Source: an uncultured Ignavibacteria bacterium
GTDB lineage: Bacteria; Bacteroidota; Ignavibacteria; Tepidaquicellales; Tepidaquicellaceae
NCBI GenBank assembly: GCA_937924675.1
Contig: CALEVL010000025.1
Coordinates: 1-39,762, forward strand
DNA: 39,762 bases
Reading direction: 5' to 3'
The notes under the pieces were generated by a model. That model saw only the letters and a program-made list of their open reading frames with translations, had not been told where the DNA came from and did not search any database. Shown here in pieces: positions 16,007-23,762 of this stretch. Within the stretch, counting starts at the first letter, position 1, and every line of letters starts with the position of its first letter. The position numbers and the translations under genes are program-made.

Positions 16007-16735
16007 TTGCCTTCAGAGAAAAAGAGGATCTGCCTTTGGTCAAGTCCAAGAAATATCTCTACTGCCTTAATGTATTCCTTCGCTCAGCGTGATGACACAC
16101 TTGTAGTTGACGAACCGTTATATGGACATTACCTTCGGATATCAGGAGCTATGCATCCTGGCCGTGATGAGATTCTTGCTTGTATGGAAACAGATGGAGA
16201 GAGAGTTGTTTCGGAGGTGATCTTAGGTGACTTTGATGAAGAGGTGTTGTTTCTAAAGCAAATGACTCACCATTTTGTAGAACTGGATACGTCTTTTCTT
16301 GATGAAGTGATCAATGTCTTTCTCATCAGAAATCCATATCAATTACTAGGCTCATTTCATCAGATTATTCAGGAAGTTTCAATGACGGATGTAGGAGTTG
16401 AGAAACAATACTTAATGTTCAATGAGCTTATAGAACGCGGGCACCGTCCTGTTGTTGTTGATTCGGGAGAAATTCTGAAATCACCTGAGAATGTACTGAG
16501 GCAATTGTGTGACAAACTGGATCTGAAATTTCAGAAACAAATGCTCAGCTGGCAAGCCGGCCCACGGCCTGAAGACGGAGTATGGGCAAGACATTGGTAT
16601 TCAAATGTCCACAAGACAACAGGTTTTGAAAAGCAGGTATCAAGTTCAAGAGAATTGCCGGCAAAACTTCTTCCGCTATATGAAGAATGTGCGAAATACT
16701 ATGAGTTACTCTATAATGAATCAATTAAATCCTGA
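16007..16735 (+). CDS. Sulfotransferase-like protein, homologous to the N-terminal part of plant BCAT-like fusion proteins
   Basis: The 242 residues look like a P-loop sulfotransferase fold: an N-terminal strand-loop WSSPRNISTALMYSF (11-25) in the 5'-phosphosulfate loop position, VVDEPLYG (33-40), and IRNPYQLLGSF (107-117) with Arg108 and Ser116 in the place of the 3'-phosphate-binding residues. A conserved C-terminal block WQAGPRPEDGVWARHWY follows. True PAPS-dependent activity is not proven. The start is TTG: an in-frame stop lies four codons upstream and the first ATG would remove the loop. The next gene, a class IV aminotransferase, begins after two bases. Arabidopsis At3g05190/At5g27410-type proteins, as I remember them, join the same two domains in one chain. 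Confidence 0.75.
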   Translation: MPSEKKRICLWSSPRNISTALMYSFAQRDDTLVVDEPLYGHYLRISGAMHPGRDEILACMETDGERVVSEVILGDFDEEVLFLKQMTHHFVELDTSFLDEVINVFLIRNPYQLLGSFHQIIQEVSMTDVGVEKQYLMFNELIERGHRPVVVDSGEILKSPENVLRQLCDKLDLKFQKQMLSWQAGPRPEDGVWARHWYSNVHKTTGFEKQVSSSRELPAKLLPLYEECAKYYELLYNESIKS

Positions 16736-16737
16736 AA

Positions 16738-17643
16738 ATGCTGCAAACATTTGACGAAAGGAATGAAAACATTTTTGTTTTCATCAAAAACAAACTTTAT
16801 CACAGGAGCGAAGCAAAGGTATCTGTATTCGACAGTTCCGTTCAGGGTGGGGATGCAGTGTGGGAGGGACTTCGAATCTATGCCGGACGGATTTTTTGTT
16901 TTGATACGCATATAATACGGCTTCAGGAATCAGCAAGAACACTTTGCTTTTCAGACATACCTGATTTTGAATTCATCAGAAATGCTGTATTCAAAACACT
17001 TGAAGCAAATATGATGCGTGACGGAGCGCACATCAGGCTTACCCTAACTCGCGGAGAAAAGATCACTTCAGGAATGGACCCTAGATTAAATACTAAAGGA
17101 AGCTGCCTCATCGTTCTTGCCGAATGGAAGAATCCGGTTTATGATAATTCATCGGGAATTACACTTATTACTTCACACATCAGGAGAAATTCACCTCAAT
17201 TCCTGGATTCAAAAATTCATCACAATAATCTCCTGAATAACATCCTTGCCAAGATTTCAGCAAATGGCGGTGGAGCAGATGACGCTTTGATGCTTGATGA
17301 CAACGGATTTGTATCGGAAACAAATGCAACAAATGTGTTCATGATAAAAAATAATTGCATCTATACTCCGTCAGCTGATTCTTGCCTGCCCGGAATTACG
17401 CGAGGTATTGTAATTGAAATAGCAGGATCGGAAAACATTTCCTGCATTCAAAGAAATATTTCACTCTCTGAATTTTATAACGCCGACTTTGTATTTACAA
17501 CAGGTACTATGGGTGAACTTACTCCGGTAACAAAGATCGACGGAAGAGATATTGATACAGTTAATGGCAGGGAATTATTTATGAGATTGAACTCGTGCTT
17601 CAGAAAGCTCACGATGACAGTAGGTGAGTTGTTGCCTTTCTGA
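16738..17643 (+). CDS. Class IV PLP aminotransferase (BCAT/DAAT-like)
   Basis: The 301-residue fold-type IV PLP enzyme shows VFDSSVQGGDAVWEGLRIY (30-48), the catalytic Lys159 in LDSKIHHNNLLNN (157-168; not the usual KxxxNY of BCAT), the PLP-nitrogen Glu194 in SETNATNVF and the LPGITR phosphate-binding turn (217-222), then TTGTMGELTPV. Ordinary members transaminate branched-chain or D-amino acids or cleave aminodeoxychorismate. The wording around Lys159 agrees best with the plant BCAT-like fusion group, whose substrate is unknown to me. It is almost certainly co-transcribed with the preceding sulfotransferase-like gene (2-base gap). Its 3' end is six bases from the convergent corA. Confidence 0.88.
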   Translation: MLQTFDERNENIFVFIKNKLYHRSEAKVSVFDSSVQGGDAVWEGLRIYAGRIFCFDTHIIRLQESARTLCFSDIPDFEFIRNAVFKTLEANMMRDGAHIRLTLTRGEKITSGMDPRLNTKGSCLIVLAEWKNPVYDNSSGITLITSHIRRNSPQFLDSKIHHNNLLNNILAKISANGGGADDALMLDDNGFVSETNATNVFMIKNNCIYTPSADSCLPGITRGIVIEIAGSENISCIQRNISLSEFYNADFVFTTGTMGELTPVTKIDGRDIDTVNGRELFMRLNSCFRKLTMTVGELLPF

Positions 17644-17649
17644 ATTTTA

Positions 17650-18636
17650 TCAGATCACTTTCATCTTCTTGAACCACCAATACATTACACCTGCAACTAA
17701 TGCCATAATTATCAGACTTACGGCAAATCCCATTTCGCTGTGCAGAAAAGGTATGTGATCAAAGTTCATTCCAAACAGTCCTGTAATAAATGTCATCGGC
17801 AGGGTTATAGTAGCTACTATCGTAAGGAACTTCATTGTCTCATTCAATCGGTTGTTGACAATTGACAAATAGGAATCAAGCACTCCCGTAACATAATCTC
17901 TGTATGACTCAGACGCATCAGAAATTCTTACAAGATGATCGTAAACATTGCGGTAGTAAATTGATTCTTCCATTGAGATCAAATCGGAATCTGCTCTGGT
18001 AAGCTTAAACAGAACCTCTTTCTGATATGATGAAAATCTCATAAGTCTGATTAATTCCTTCTTCAGTGATAAGATATTTACTAAGGTTCTGTTACTTGGA
18101 GAAGCTTTGAACATAACATCTTCAACCGAGTTGATCCTTTCTTCAATATCATCTAAAATCGGATAATAGTTGTCAACAATTGAATCAAAAATCAGATGCA
18201 GCAAATAGTCAGGTCCTTTTTTGAACGATGCGGCATTAAGAGAATTCTTCATCGATGATTCGATGGAATTCTCGGGCTTTTCATTATGAATGGTTACAAG
18301 AAAATTGTGACCGAGAAAACAGCTTAAAGAGAAATACTTAATCTTCAAAACAGAATTATCCTTAACAATTCCGTTGAATACTATGAAGAGATATTCACCG
18401 AAATCATCAAGTTTAGGATGATGAACTTTTGAATCATTTATGTACTTTAATGAGTCCTCTATTGCAAGTGGGTGAAACCCAAAAACTTCTTTAAGTATGT
18501 GATTACTTTCTTCTTCAGAGGCATCATAAATATCCACCCATATTTTATCATTGCTTTCGAAGTCCCATTTCTTGAATTGATTGTAAGGAATGCCTTTGAG
18601 CCCTGACTCTTCTCCGTATAGAATAATGTTGATCAT
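17650..18636 (-). CDS. corA: CorA-family Mg2+/Co2+ transporter
   Basis: The 328 residues have a large N-terminal cytoplasmic domain, a long stalk helix and two C-terminal membrane helices (about 268-287 and 303-322). The signature GMN (289-291, in LFGMNFDHIPF) closes the first helix, and the family's short basic tail (KKMKV) ends the protein. CorA pentamers conduct Mg2+ and related ions, gated by internal Mg2+. The ATG overlaps the rsmI-like stop by four bases (ATGA), so translation is likely coupled. Confidence 0.92.
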   Translation of the reverse strand: MINIILYGEESGLKGIPYNQFKKWDFESNDKIWVDIYDASEEESNHILKEVFGFHPLAIEDSLKYINDSKVHHPKLDDFGEYLFIVFNGIVKDNSVLKIKYFSLSCFLGHNFLVTIHNEKPENSIESSMKNSLNAASFKKGPDYLLHLIFDSIVDNYYPILDDIEERINSVEDVMFKASPSNRTLVNILSLKKELIRLMRFSSYQKEVLFKLTRADSDLISMEESIYYRNVYDHLVRISDASESYRDYVTGVLDSYLSIVNNRLNETMKFLTIVATITLPMTFITGLFGMNFDHIPFLHSEMGFAVSLIIMALVAGVMYWWFKKMKVI

Positions 18637-19310
18637 TGCTTATCAATTATGATTACAAATTCACCCTTTAGTTTGTTATCGCCGATCTGCGTCAAGATTT
18701 CATCAGCAGTTCCCTTGAATTGTTCTTCGTTTTGCATTGTAAGATCAAATCCCACAAAAACATTTCTCTCCTTAAATACAGCAGCAACGTCTTCCAGCAA
18801 TGCGTTAAGCCTGTAAGGCGCCTCCATTATCACAATGGGCCATTCCATCGAGGTTAGTTTTTGCAACTCCATTTTGCGTATATCTTTTTTGGGAGATACG
18901 AATCCGGCAAAATAAAACCTGCTTATGTCAAATCCGCTCAGGACAATAGAAGCCATTACAGAGTTTGCTCCCCCGCAAAATTCAACTTCTATTTTTCTGT
19001 CAAAGCACTCATTCAGCAATTTGTTTCCGGGGTCAGAAAATCCAGGAGTGCCGCAATCTGAAATCAATGTTATAACTTTTCCATTCAACAGTTCTTCAAT
19101 CACATCGCTTGTACCCAAAACTTCATTGTGTTCATTAATGCTGAGCAGATCCTTTTTCATTCCAAAGAATCTGAGAAGTCTTGATGCTTCTTTGAATTCC
19201 TCGCATACAACAATTGCGCTTTCTTCGATCATTCTAATTCCTCGAATTGTCATGTCAGCGTAATTTCCTATTGGAGTTGTTACTACAAAAAGTTTCCCGT
19301 TATTCTCCAA
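18633..19310 (-). CDS. rsmI: RsmI-like 16S rRNA (cytidine-2'-O)-methyltransferase, diverged
   Basis: This 225-residue tetrapyrrole-methylase-fold SAM enzyme shows VVTTPIGNYADMTIRGI (8-24), LISDCGTPGFSDPG and the ending GEFVIIID, all marks of RsmI, which 2'-O-methylates C1402 of 16S rRNA. Differences from the family: the usual CEDTR is CEEFKEASRLL, the GTPLISDPG loop is changed, and the C-terminal HTH-like extension (about 50 residues) is missing. It could be a second RsmI-type paralogue with another target. The start is TTG, two codons after the in-frame stop of dut, and no ATG lies nearby. Confidence 0.75.
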   Translation of the reverse strand: MENNGKLFVVTTPIGNYADMTIRGIRMIEESAIVVCEEFKEASRLLRFFGMKKDLLSINEHNEVLGTSDVIEELLNGKVITLISDCGTPGFSDPGNKLLNECFDRKIEVEFCGGANSVMASIVLSGFDISRFYFAGFVSPKKDIRKMELQKLTSMEWPIVIMEAPYRLNALLEDVAAVFKERNVFVGFDLTMQNEEQFKGTADEILTQIGDNKLKGEFVIIIDKQ

Positions 19311-19313
19311 CCA

Positions 19314-19763
19314 TCACTCCTTGTTTATCCCCGTACTTCCATAACCGCCTTCACCGCGAACAGTATCTGAGATGTTATCACTTTCATCAAATACAATCTT
19401 TTCATATTTGGCTACAACAAGCTGAGCAATTCTGTCACCGAAATTAACAGAAAAGGGATTCTTCCCATGATTTATCAGTAACACCTTAACTTCGCCCCTG
19501 TAGTCGGAATCTATGGTGCCGGGAGAGTTGAGTACGGTGATGCCGTGTTTCAATGCAAGTCCGCTTCGGGGTCTAACCTGCCCCTCATAGCCCGGGGGCA
19601 ATTCAATTATCAGATTAGTTCCAATTAAAGAAGTTTCAGTAGGCAATATTGTTATCAACTCTGTAGATGCAGAACAAAGGTCAAGTCCGGCTGATCCCTC
19701 GGTGGAGTATTCTGGGATGCTTGCATATTTATCGTTTGAATATTTTCTGAATTTTACTTTCAT
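19314..19763 (-). CDS. dut: Deoxyuridine 5'-triphosphate nucleotidohydrolase
   Basis: dUTPase hydrolyses dUTP to dUMP, keeping uracil out of DNA and feeding dTMP synthesis. The 149 residues have all five motifs of the trimeric family: AGLDL (25-29), PRSGLA (65-70), GTIDSDYRGE (82-91, with catalytic Asp), GDRIAQLV (109-116) and RGEGGYGSTG (136-145), where Tyr replaces the more common Phe. It begins eight bases after the terminator of the upstream gene, so its promoter must overlap that terminator or lie inside the upstream gene. No Shine-Dalgarno sequence is visible. Confidence 0.96.
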   Translation of the reverse strand: MKVKFRKYSNDKYASIPEYSTEGSAGLDLCSASTELITILPTETSLIGTNLIIELPPGYEGQVRPRSGLALKHGITVLNSPGTIDSDYRGEVKVLLINHGKNPFSVNFGDRIAQLVVAKYEKIVFDESDNISDTVRGEGGYGSTGINKE

Positions 19764-19771
19764 ACGAAATT

Positions 19772-19803
19772 AAAAAAAATGGCAACTTGATCGGGTTGCC
19801 ATT
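19772..19803 (-). terminator. Rho-independent terminator (minus strand) after the DUF4190 gene
   Basis: On the minus strand AATGGCAAC (19803-19795) pairs with GTTGCCATT (19786-19778) around an 8-base loop and runs into eight T residues (19779-19772). It separates the proline-rich gene from dut, only eight bases before the dut start. Confidence 0.85.
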
Positions 19804-19844
19804 GAAATCTATATTAGTAGTTAATTGGTTTGAAAGCCTTGCTA

Positions 19845-20276
19845 TCATGCATAATCATCCATTGACAACACGCCGAACAGAAACAAGATCATCATTACAA
19901 ATATCGCAATTATGGAAAGTATCACATTGACAATGCCCAGCCACATGCCGATCTTCGCCATCGTGCGGCCGCTTTCGGGTGACCTTCCCGCGTCAATTTC
20001 ACCAAGTTCCTTTTTCCCGATTATCCATGCGGGAATTGCTACGAAAATTCCGCAAGATATATAAGAAAGAATTCCAAGAACCAGTGAAATTATTGCATTT
20101 GAACTTGCACCGCCTGGCATTCCAGCCGGAGGCGGACCTTGGTTATATGGCATTTGAGGTGGAGGAGGCGGTGGAACATTGTAGCCTTGTGGCGGTGGAG
20201 GCGGTGTACCTGGAGGAGGAGGAGGAGGAAAATTACCGCTGCCTGAATCCTGACTGTGAAAAGAGTAATACTTCAT
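19845..20276 (-). CDS. Proline-rich DUF4190-type membrane protein
   Basis: The 143-residue protein has a soluble N-terminal region (about 1-58) made of Pro runs (PPPPPP, PPPPP, PPPPPP with Gly/Gln/Met/Tyr), then two hydrophobic segments (about 61-86 and 109-135) separated by KKELGEIDAGRSPESGRTMAKIG, the pattern of DUF4190. The function of this domain is unknown. The consecutive prolines would need elongation factor P for smooth translation. It is a single-gene unit with its own terminator. A role as a small membrane adaptor is only a guess. Confidence 0.8.
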   Translation of the reverse strand: MKYYSFHSQDSGSGNFPPPPPPGTPPPPPQGYNVPPPPPPQMPYNQGPPPAGMPGGASSNAIISLVLGILSYISCGIFVAIPAWIIGKKELGEIDAGRSPESGRTMAKIGMWLGIVNVILSIIAIFVMMILFLFGVLSMDDYA

Positions 20277-20351
20277 TTTGAGTCTCTTCGTTTAATTAAT
20301 TAAATATATGTAGTGTATCATACAAAAAAAATTCTCTTAAAAAGATTTGAA

Positions 20352-21122
20352 TTACTTAATGCGAAAAAAATTCTCGGCGTTAGATGAAACACTTGCATGC
20401 AATTCATCTTCTGAAATGCCTTTGACTTCTGCGATCTTCCTGAGAGTATAGATCATAAATGAAGGCTCATTCTTCTTTCCCCGAAATGGTACAGGCGGAA
20501 GAAATGGAGAGTCTGTTTCTGACAGCAACCTGTCCATAGGTGTCGCAGCTATGACTTCATCAAGAGTCGAATTCTTGTACGTAATGTTTCCGCAAAATGA
20601 TACATGACTGTCCGGAATTGACAAGCAGTCATTCAACTGAATAAGGTTACCGCTGAAACAATGGAAATGTGATCTGACAGGGAATTTCTCATATTCTTCC
20701 TTCAGCAGCACTATTGCATCATCAGTTGAATCCCGGGTATGAATTATTATGGGTAGATCATGCTCGGATGCAATCCTGACATGCTCACGAAAATACTTTT
20801 TCTGGATTTCACTGTTTGATTTATCCCAATAATAATCCAGCCCTGTCTCGCCAACAGCTGCTACTTTCTTCTTGGAAAGCAGTTTTATGATTTCATCCAG
20901 TTCGTTTGTTCCTGCTTTAGAGACATCACAAGGATGAATACCTAGCGCACAATATACTTGTTCAAACTCTTTGCTTAGCTCAATTATCTTAAGTGATGAT
21001 TCAAGATTAACGGCAGGAACTATAACTTTTCCAATACCAGCTTCAACTGCTCGCTCCAGAATGTCAGGCAAATTGTTTGCAAGTTCAGGATAATAAAGAT
21101 GTGCATGAGTATCTGTCAGCAT
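20352..21122 (-). CDS. tatD: TatD-family metal-dependent hydrolase/DNase
   Basis: The 256-residue TIM-barrel hydrolase has the metal ligands of the family: THAH (5-8), Glu92 in GETGLDYYW, His128 in IIHTRDS, His154 in HFHCFSG and Asp in SETDSPFLPP. Characterised members are 3'-5' exonucleases or D-Tyr-tRNA-deacylase-like hydrolases involved in DNA repair and quality control. The start overlaps the end of the nucleoside phosphorylase gene by 7 bases, so the two are co-transcribed. Confidence 0.93.
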   Translation of the reverse strand: MLTDTHAHLYYPELANNLPDILERAVEAGIGKVIVPAVNLESSLKIIELSKEFEQVYCALGIHPCDVSKAGTNELDEIIKLLSKKKVAAVGETGLDYYWDKSNSEIQKKYFREHVRIASEHDLPIIIHTRDSTDDAIVLLKEEYEKFPVRSHFHCFSGNLIQLNDCLSIPDSHVSFCGNITYKNSTLDEVIAATPMDRLLSETDSPFLPPVPFRGKKNEPSFMIYTLRKIAEVKGISEDELHASVSSNAENFFRIK

Positions 21123-21829
21123 TGCATTACCTTATGAGTGTTAGTAAGAATTAACTGAATAAGCTTTGAGAATCTGTCATATGCTGCATGACATGCCATT
21201 ACAACTTCATCGTGATTTGTTTCAAACTCTGTATTCTCAGATAGAATATTTGAAATACAGGAAATGCCGATGACATCTAAGCCAAGATTTCTTGCAGCAA
21301 TTATTTCAGGCACGGTTGACATGCCAATTGCATCTATGCCGGACTTTCTAAAAAAACTTATCTCTGATCTTGTTTCATAGACAGGTCCGGAAGTGCAACA
21401 ATATGTTCCAAACTTCAGATTCAAACGTAAGCACAAACCAAGTTCTTTGATAATATTAGTGCTCCTGAAAGTATGTGCCATGTAATATTTTCCCGGGAAT
21501 GTAAACTTAATCAGATTTATGAATGAAGTAATGATCATGAGGTCAGATATTTTCAATGTAGGGTTGATTCCTCCTGCAGCATTAGATACAATGAGCAGCT
21601 TTGCGCCATTCTCATAAGCCAGATTCACAAAAAACAGGATTTCATCGGGTGAATAGCCTTCATAAAAGTGCCTTCGTCCGGAAAAAATTATGACATCTTT
21701 CCCAAAGAGCTGTCCTTCAATCGCTTTTGCTTTGTGAAATCCGGCAGAATCGGAATATATAACACGCGGATTTCGGAGTTCCTTACTGATTTTGGAAAGC
21801 CCTGAGCCTAATATAATTGCAGTCTTCAA
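21116..21829 (-). CDS. punA: Purine nucleoside phosphorylase (trimeric class)
   Basis: This enzyme cleaves purine (deoxy)nucleosides with phosphate to base and (deoxy)ribose 1-phosphate in salvage. The 237 residues show GSGL (8-11), GRRHFYEGYS (51-60), NAAGGINP (83-90), the STVPEIIAARNLGLDVIGIS segment and the base-contacting Asn in ISCISN. The start is TTG: an in-frame TAA lies two codons upstream, so the first beta strand begins at residue 3. The usual 20-25-residue N-terminal helix is missing, which makes the protein short (270 is typical). It fits the purine salvage gene hpt elsewhere in the window. Confidence 0.9.
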   Translation of the reverse strand: MKTAIILGSGLSKISKELRNPRVIYSDSAGFHKAKAIEGQLFGKDVIIFSGRRHFYEGYSPDEILFFVNLAYENGAKLLIVSNAAGGINPTLKISDLMIITSFINLIKFTFPGKYYMAHTFRSTNIIKELGLCLRLNLKFGTYCCTSGPVYETRSEISFFRKSGIDAIGMSTVPEIIAARNLGLDVIGISCISNILSENTEFETNHDEVVMACHAAYDRFSKLIQLILTNTHKVMQC

Positions 21830-21868
21830 TTTTTATCTACAATGAATGTGGCAAAATAAGTAAAAACA

Positions 21869-21900
21869 CTTGAAATAAATAATATCTTAAGTTATGTTTG
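21869..21900 (+). promoter_or_regulatory. Candidate Bacteroidota-type promoter of the TPR gene
   Basis: TATGTTTG (21893-21900) fits the Bacteroidota -7 element TAnnTTTG, with CTTG (21869-21872) 20 bases before it as a weak -33 element. It lies about 50 bases ahead of the TPR start. The use of this promoter type in this organism is assumed. Confidence 0.3.
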
Positions 21901-21952
21901 TTAAAAGAAACTTTAGTTCAAGACAGTGCGTTTGTTTGGATAAAAAACCGAA

Positions 21953-22447
21953 ATGAACGATAACAAACCTGAATCATCGATAAGTAAATCCAAAGAATAT
22001 CTGCAGAAAGCTTACCAGTTGCAAATGGACGGTAAGTTTGAAGAAGCCATTCTTAATTATAAGAAGTCACTTAATATTTTTCCAACCCCGGAAGCTCATA
22101 CTTATCTTGGATGGACATATAGTTTCATAGGTGACTTCGAAAAGGCAATTGATGAATGCAAGACTGCTATTTCTTTGGATCCGGAGTTTGGAAACCCCTA
22201 CAATGATATCGGCGCCTATTTACTTCAGCAAGGGAAACCGGAGGAAGCTTTAACTTGGCTTGAACTTGCGCTGAATGCAAAAAGATTTTCTAATAAGCAT
22301 TTTACTCTGCTGAACATTGGAAAGATATTGGAACAAAAGGGATTGTGGTTCGAAGCTTTGTCAGAATACAGAAAATCAATGGAGCTCGCTCCGGAATACA
22401 TGCCTGCAAAACAGCATTACAATAAACTTCAGGGAATGCTTAACTAA
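21953..22447 (+). CDS. Tetratricopeptide-repeat protein
   Basis: The 164-residue soluble protein has no signal peptide and is made of about four TPR units: residues ~13-46 (AYQLQMDGKFEEAILNYKKS), 47-80 (AHTYLGWTYSFIGDFEKAID), 81-114 (PYNDIGAYLLQQGKPEEALT) and 119-152. TPR arrays bind partner proteins; nothing identifies the partner. The following gene, a T9SS cargo, starts 37 bases downstream, so co-transcription is possible. Confidence 0.85.
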   Translation: MNDNKPESSISKSKEYLQKAYQLQMDGKFEEAILNYKKSLNIFPTPEAHTYLGWTYSFIGDFEKAIDECKTAISLDPEFGNPYNDIGAYLLQQGKPEEALTWLELALNAKRFSNKHFTLLNIGKILEQKGLWFEALSEYRKSMELAPEYMPAKQHYNKLQGMLN

Positions 22448-22484
22448 CTTTTTAAAATCTAAAAATTATAGCGAAATAAGTTTG

Positions 22485-23231
22485 ATGAAAAAAATACTGT
22501 TCGGATTGATAATCACAATTGCATTATCAACCATTAATGAGACAAGAGCACAAGGTTTTACTTTCAGGAATCTGGAACCGGTTTACATACAATTGCCATA
22601 CATTCCTGATTCTACTCAGGTAGTGCAAAGAAGAGCCATAGTTTCAAGCACTTCTTCCAGTCCGGTGAATTTCAGATTTGCAAGAATTGTCAATAACATG
22701 CCAACAAATTGGTACACTCAGATGTGCTATGACTTATGTTATGCACCTTTTGTTGATACGATCTCACTGCCGTTTGATCCTCCTTATGTTCTTCAGCCCG
22801 GTCAGACAGATACTTTGTTCTACATTGATTTTTCTTGTACCGGCAAAGGTCTGGGCACTTCAATCGTTAAAATGTACAATACCGACAATCCTTCACAGTA
22901 TGTGCAGGATACGTTTAAAGTTGAAATTGGCGGAGTCGGGATTACAAATATCTCTTCTCAGGTTGAAGGATATGAACTTTCTCAGAATTTTCCCAACCCG
23001 TTTAATCCATCTACCAGCATTACATTCTCAATTCCAAAATCAGGTGAGGTAACTTTGAAAGTTTATAATTCACTCGGCAACCTGGTTGAGAAGGTGATAG
23101 ATGGAAATGTGCTTGCTGCCGGAAAATACAGAGCAGATTTCAGCGGTGAGAATTTGTCATCCGGAATTTATTATTACACGATCGTTGCCGGAACTTTTTC
23201 TGAGACAAAAAAAATGTTGTTGATAAAGTAA
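22485..23231 (+). CDS. Secreted protein with T9SS type A sorting domain
   Basis: The 248-residue protein starts at ATG 22485, chosen because a signal peptide (about 1-24) begins there; an in-frame extension upstream would overlap the TPR gene. Residues ~30-150 form a beta-rich domain with CYDLCYAPFVDTISL, a pattern seen in Ig-like modules of T9SS cargo. The last 85 or so residues are a sorting domain: LSQNFPNPFNPSTSITFSIP, LKVYNSLGNLV, SSGIYYYTI and a KKMLLIK end. It should be exported through the outer membrane and processed. The function is unknown. Confidence 0.8.
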   Translation: MKKILFGLIITIALSTINETRAQGFTFRNLEPVYIQLPYIPDSTQVVQRRAIVSSTSSSPVNFRFARIVNNMPTNWYTQMCYDLCYAPFVDTISLPFDPPYVLQPGQTDTLFYIDFSCTGKGLGTSIVKMYNTDNPSQYVQDTFKVEIGGVGITNISSQVEGYELSQNFPNPFNPSTSITFSIPKSGEVTLKVYNSLGNLVEKVIDGNVLAAGKYRADFSGENLSSGIYYYTIVAGTFSETKKMLLIK

Positions 23232-23267
23232 CTTAATCCGGAATAAACTCTGAAATTCTATTAACCT

Positions 23268-23759
23268 ATGGCTATTACAAAGAAGAAAGATCTGACATTC
23301 CTTGAGCAAACGTACATACCTCAGATCGTGAAAGGACTTGGTCTGACATTCAGACAAATGTTCAGACCAAAGTTTACCAGACAGTATCCTGAAGAAAAAT
23401 GGATTCCACCCGCATCATACAGAGGAAGACCGGTCTTGGTTCAGGAAGATGACGGCTCAGAAAGATGTGTTGCTTGCGGACTTTGTTCCAGAGTATGCCC
23501 GGCACTTGCGATAGAAGTTCAGGCAGGTGAAACTGAAAGAGAGAAGGAAAGATACCCGGAGAAATTTGAGATAAATATGGTAAGATGTATCTTCTGCGGC
23601 TTTTGCGAAGAAGTCTGTCCTGAGGAAGCAATTGTTATGAGTGATGAATACGAACTCGTTTTCACAAGTCAGGAAGAGGCAGTGTTTGGAAAAGATAAAC
23701 TGCTAATGTCAAAGGAGAAGTTGAAGAAAAGGCTTGAGTTTCTGCAGGAGAGCAGATAA
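23268..23759 (+). CDS. nuoI: NADH-quinone oxidoreductase subunit I (2x[4Fe-4S])
   Basis: The 163 residues match NuoI: an N-terminal amphipathic segment with FRQMFRPKFTRQYPEEK, then two cluster motifs, Cys67/70/73/77 (CVACGLCSRVCP) and Cys107/110/113/117 (CIFCGFCEEVCP). The clusters (N6a, N6b) pass electrons along the peripheral arm of complex I. No other nuo gene is in the window; its neighbours are T9SS cargo genes. It could therefore complement a nuo operon elsewhere or belong to a related ferredoxin-like complex. The next gene starts three bases later. Confidence 0.88.
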   Translation: MAITKKKDLTFLEQTYIPQIVKGLGLTFRQMFRPKFTRQYPEEKWIPPASYRGRPVLVQEDDGSERCVACGLCSRVCPALAIEVQAGETEREKERYPEKFEINMVRCIFCGFCEEVCPEEAIVMSDEYELVFTSQEEAVFGKDKLLMSKEKLKKRLEFLQESR

Positions 23760-23762
23760 AAG

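Noticed and set aside
22317..22484. In-frame N-terminal extension of the T9SS protein at 22485
   Set aside because: It overlaps the TPR gene in another frame, and the signal peptide clearly begins at 22485.
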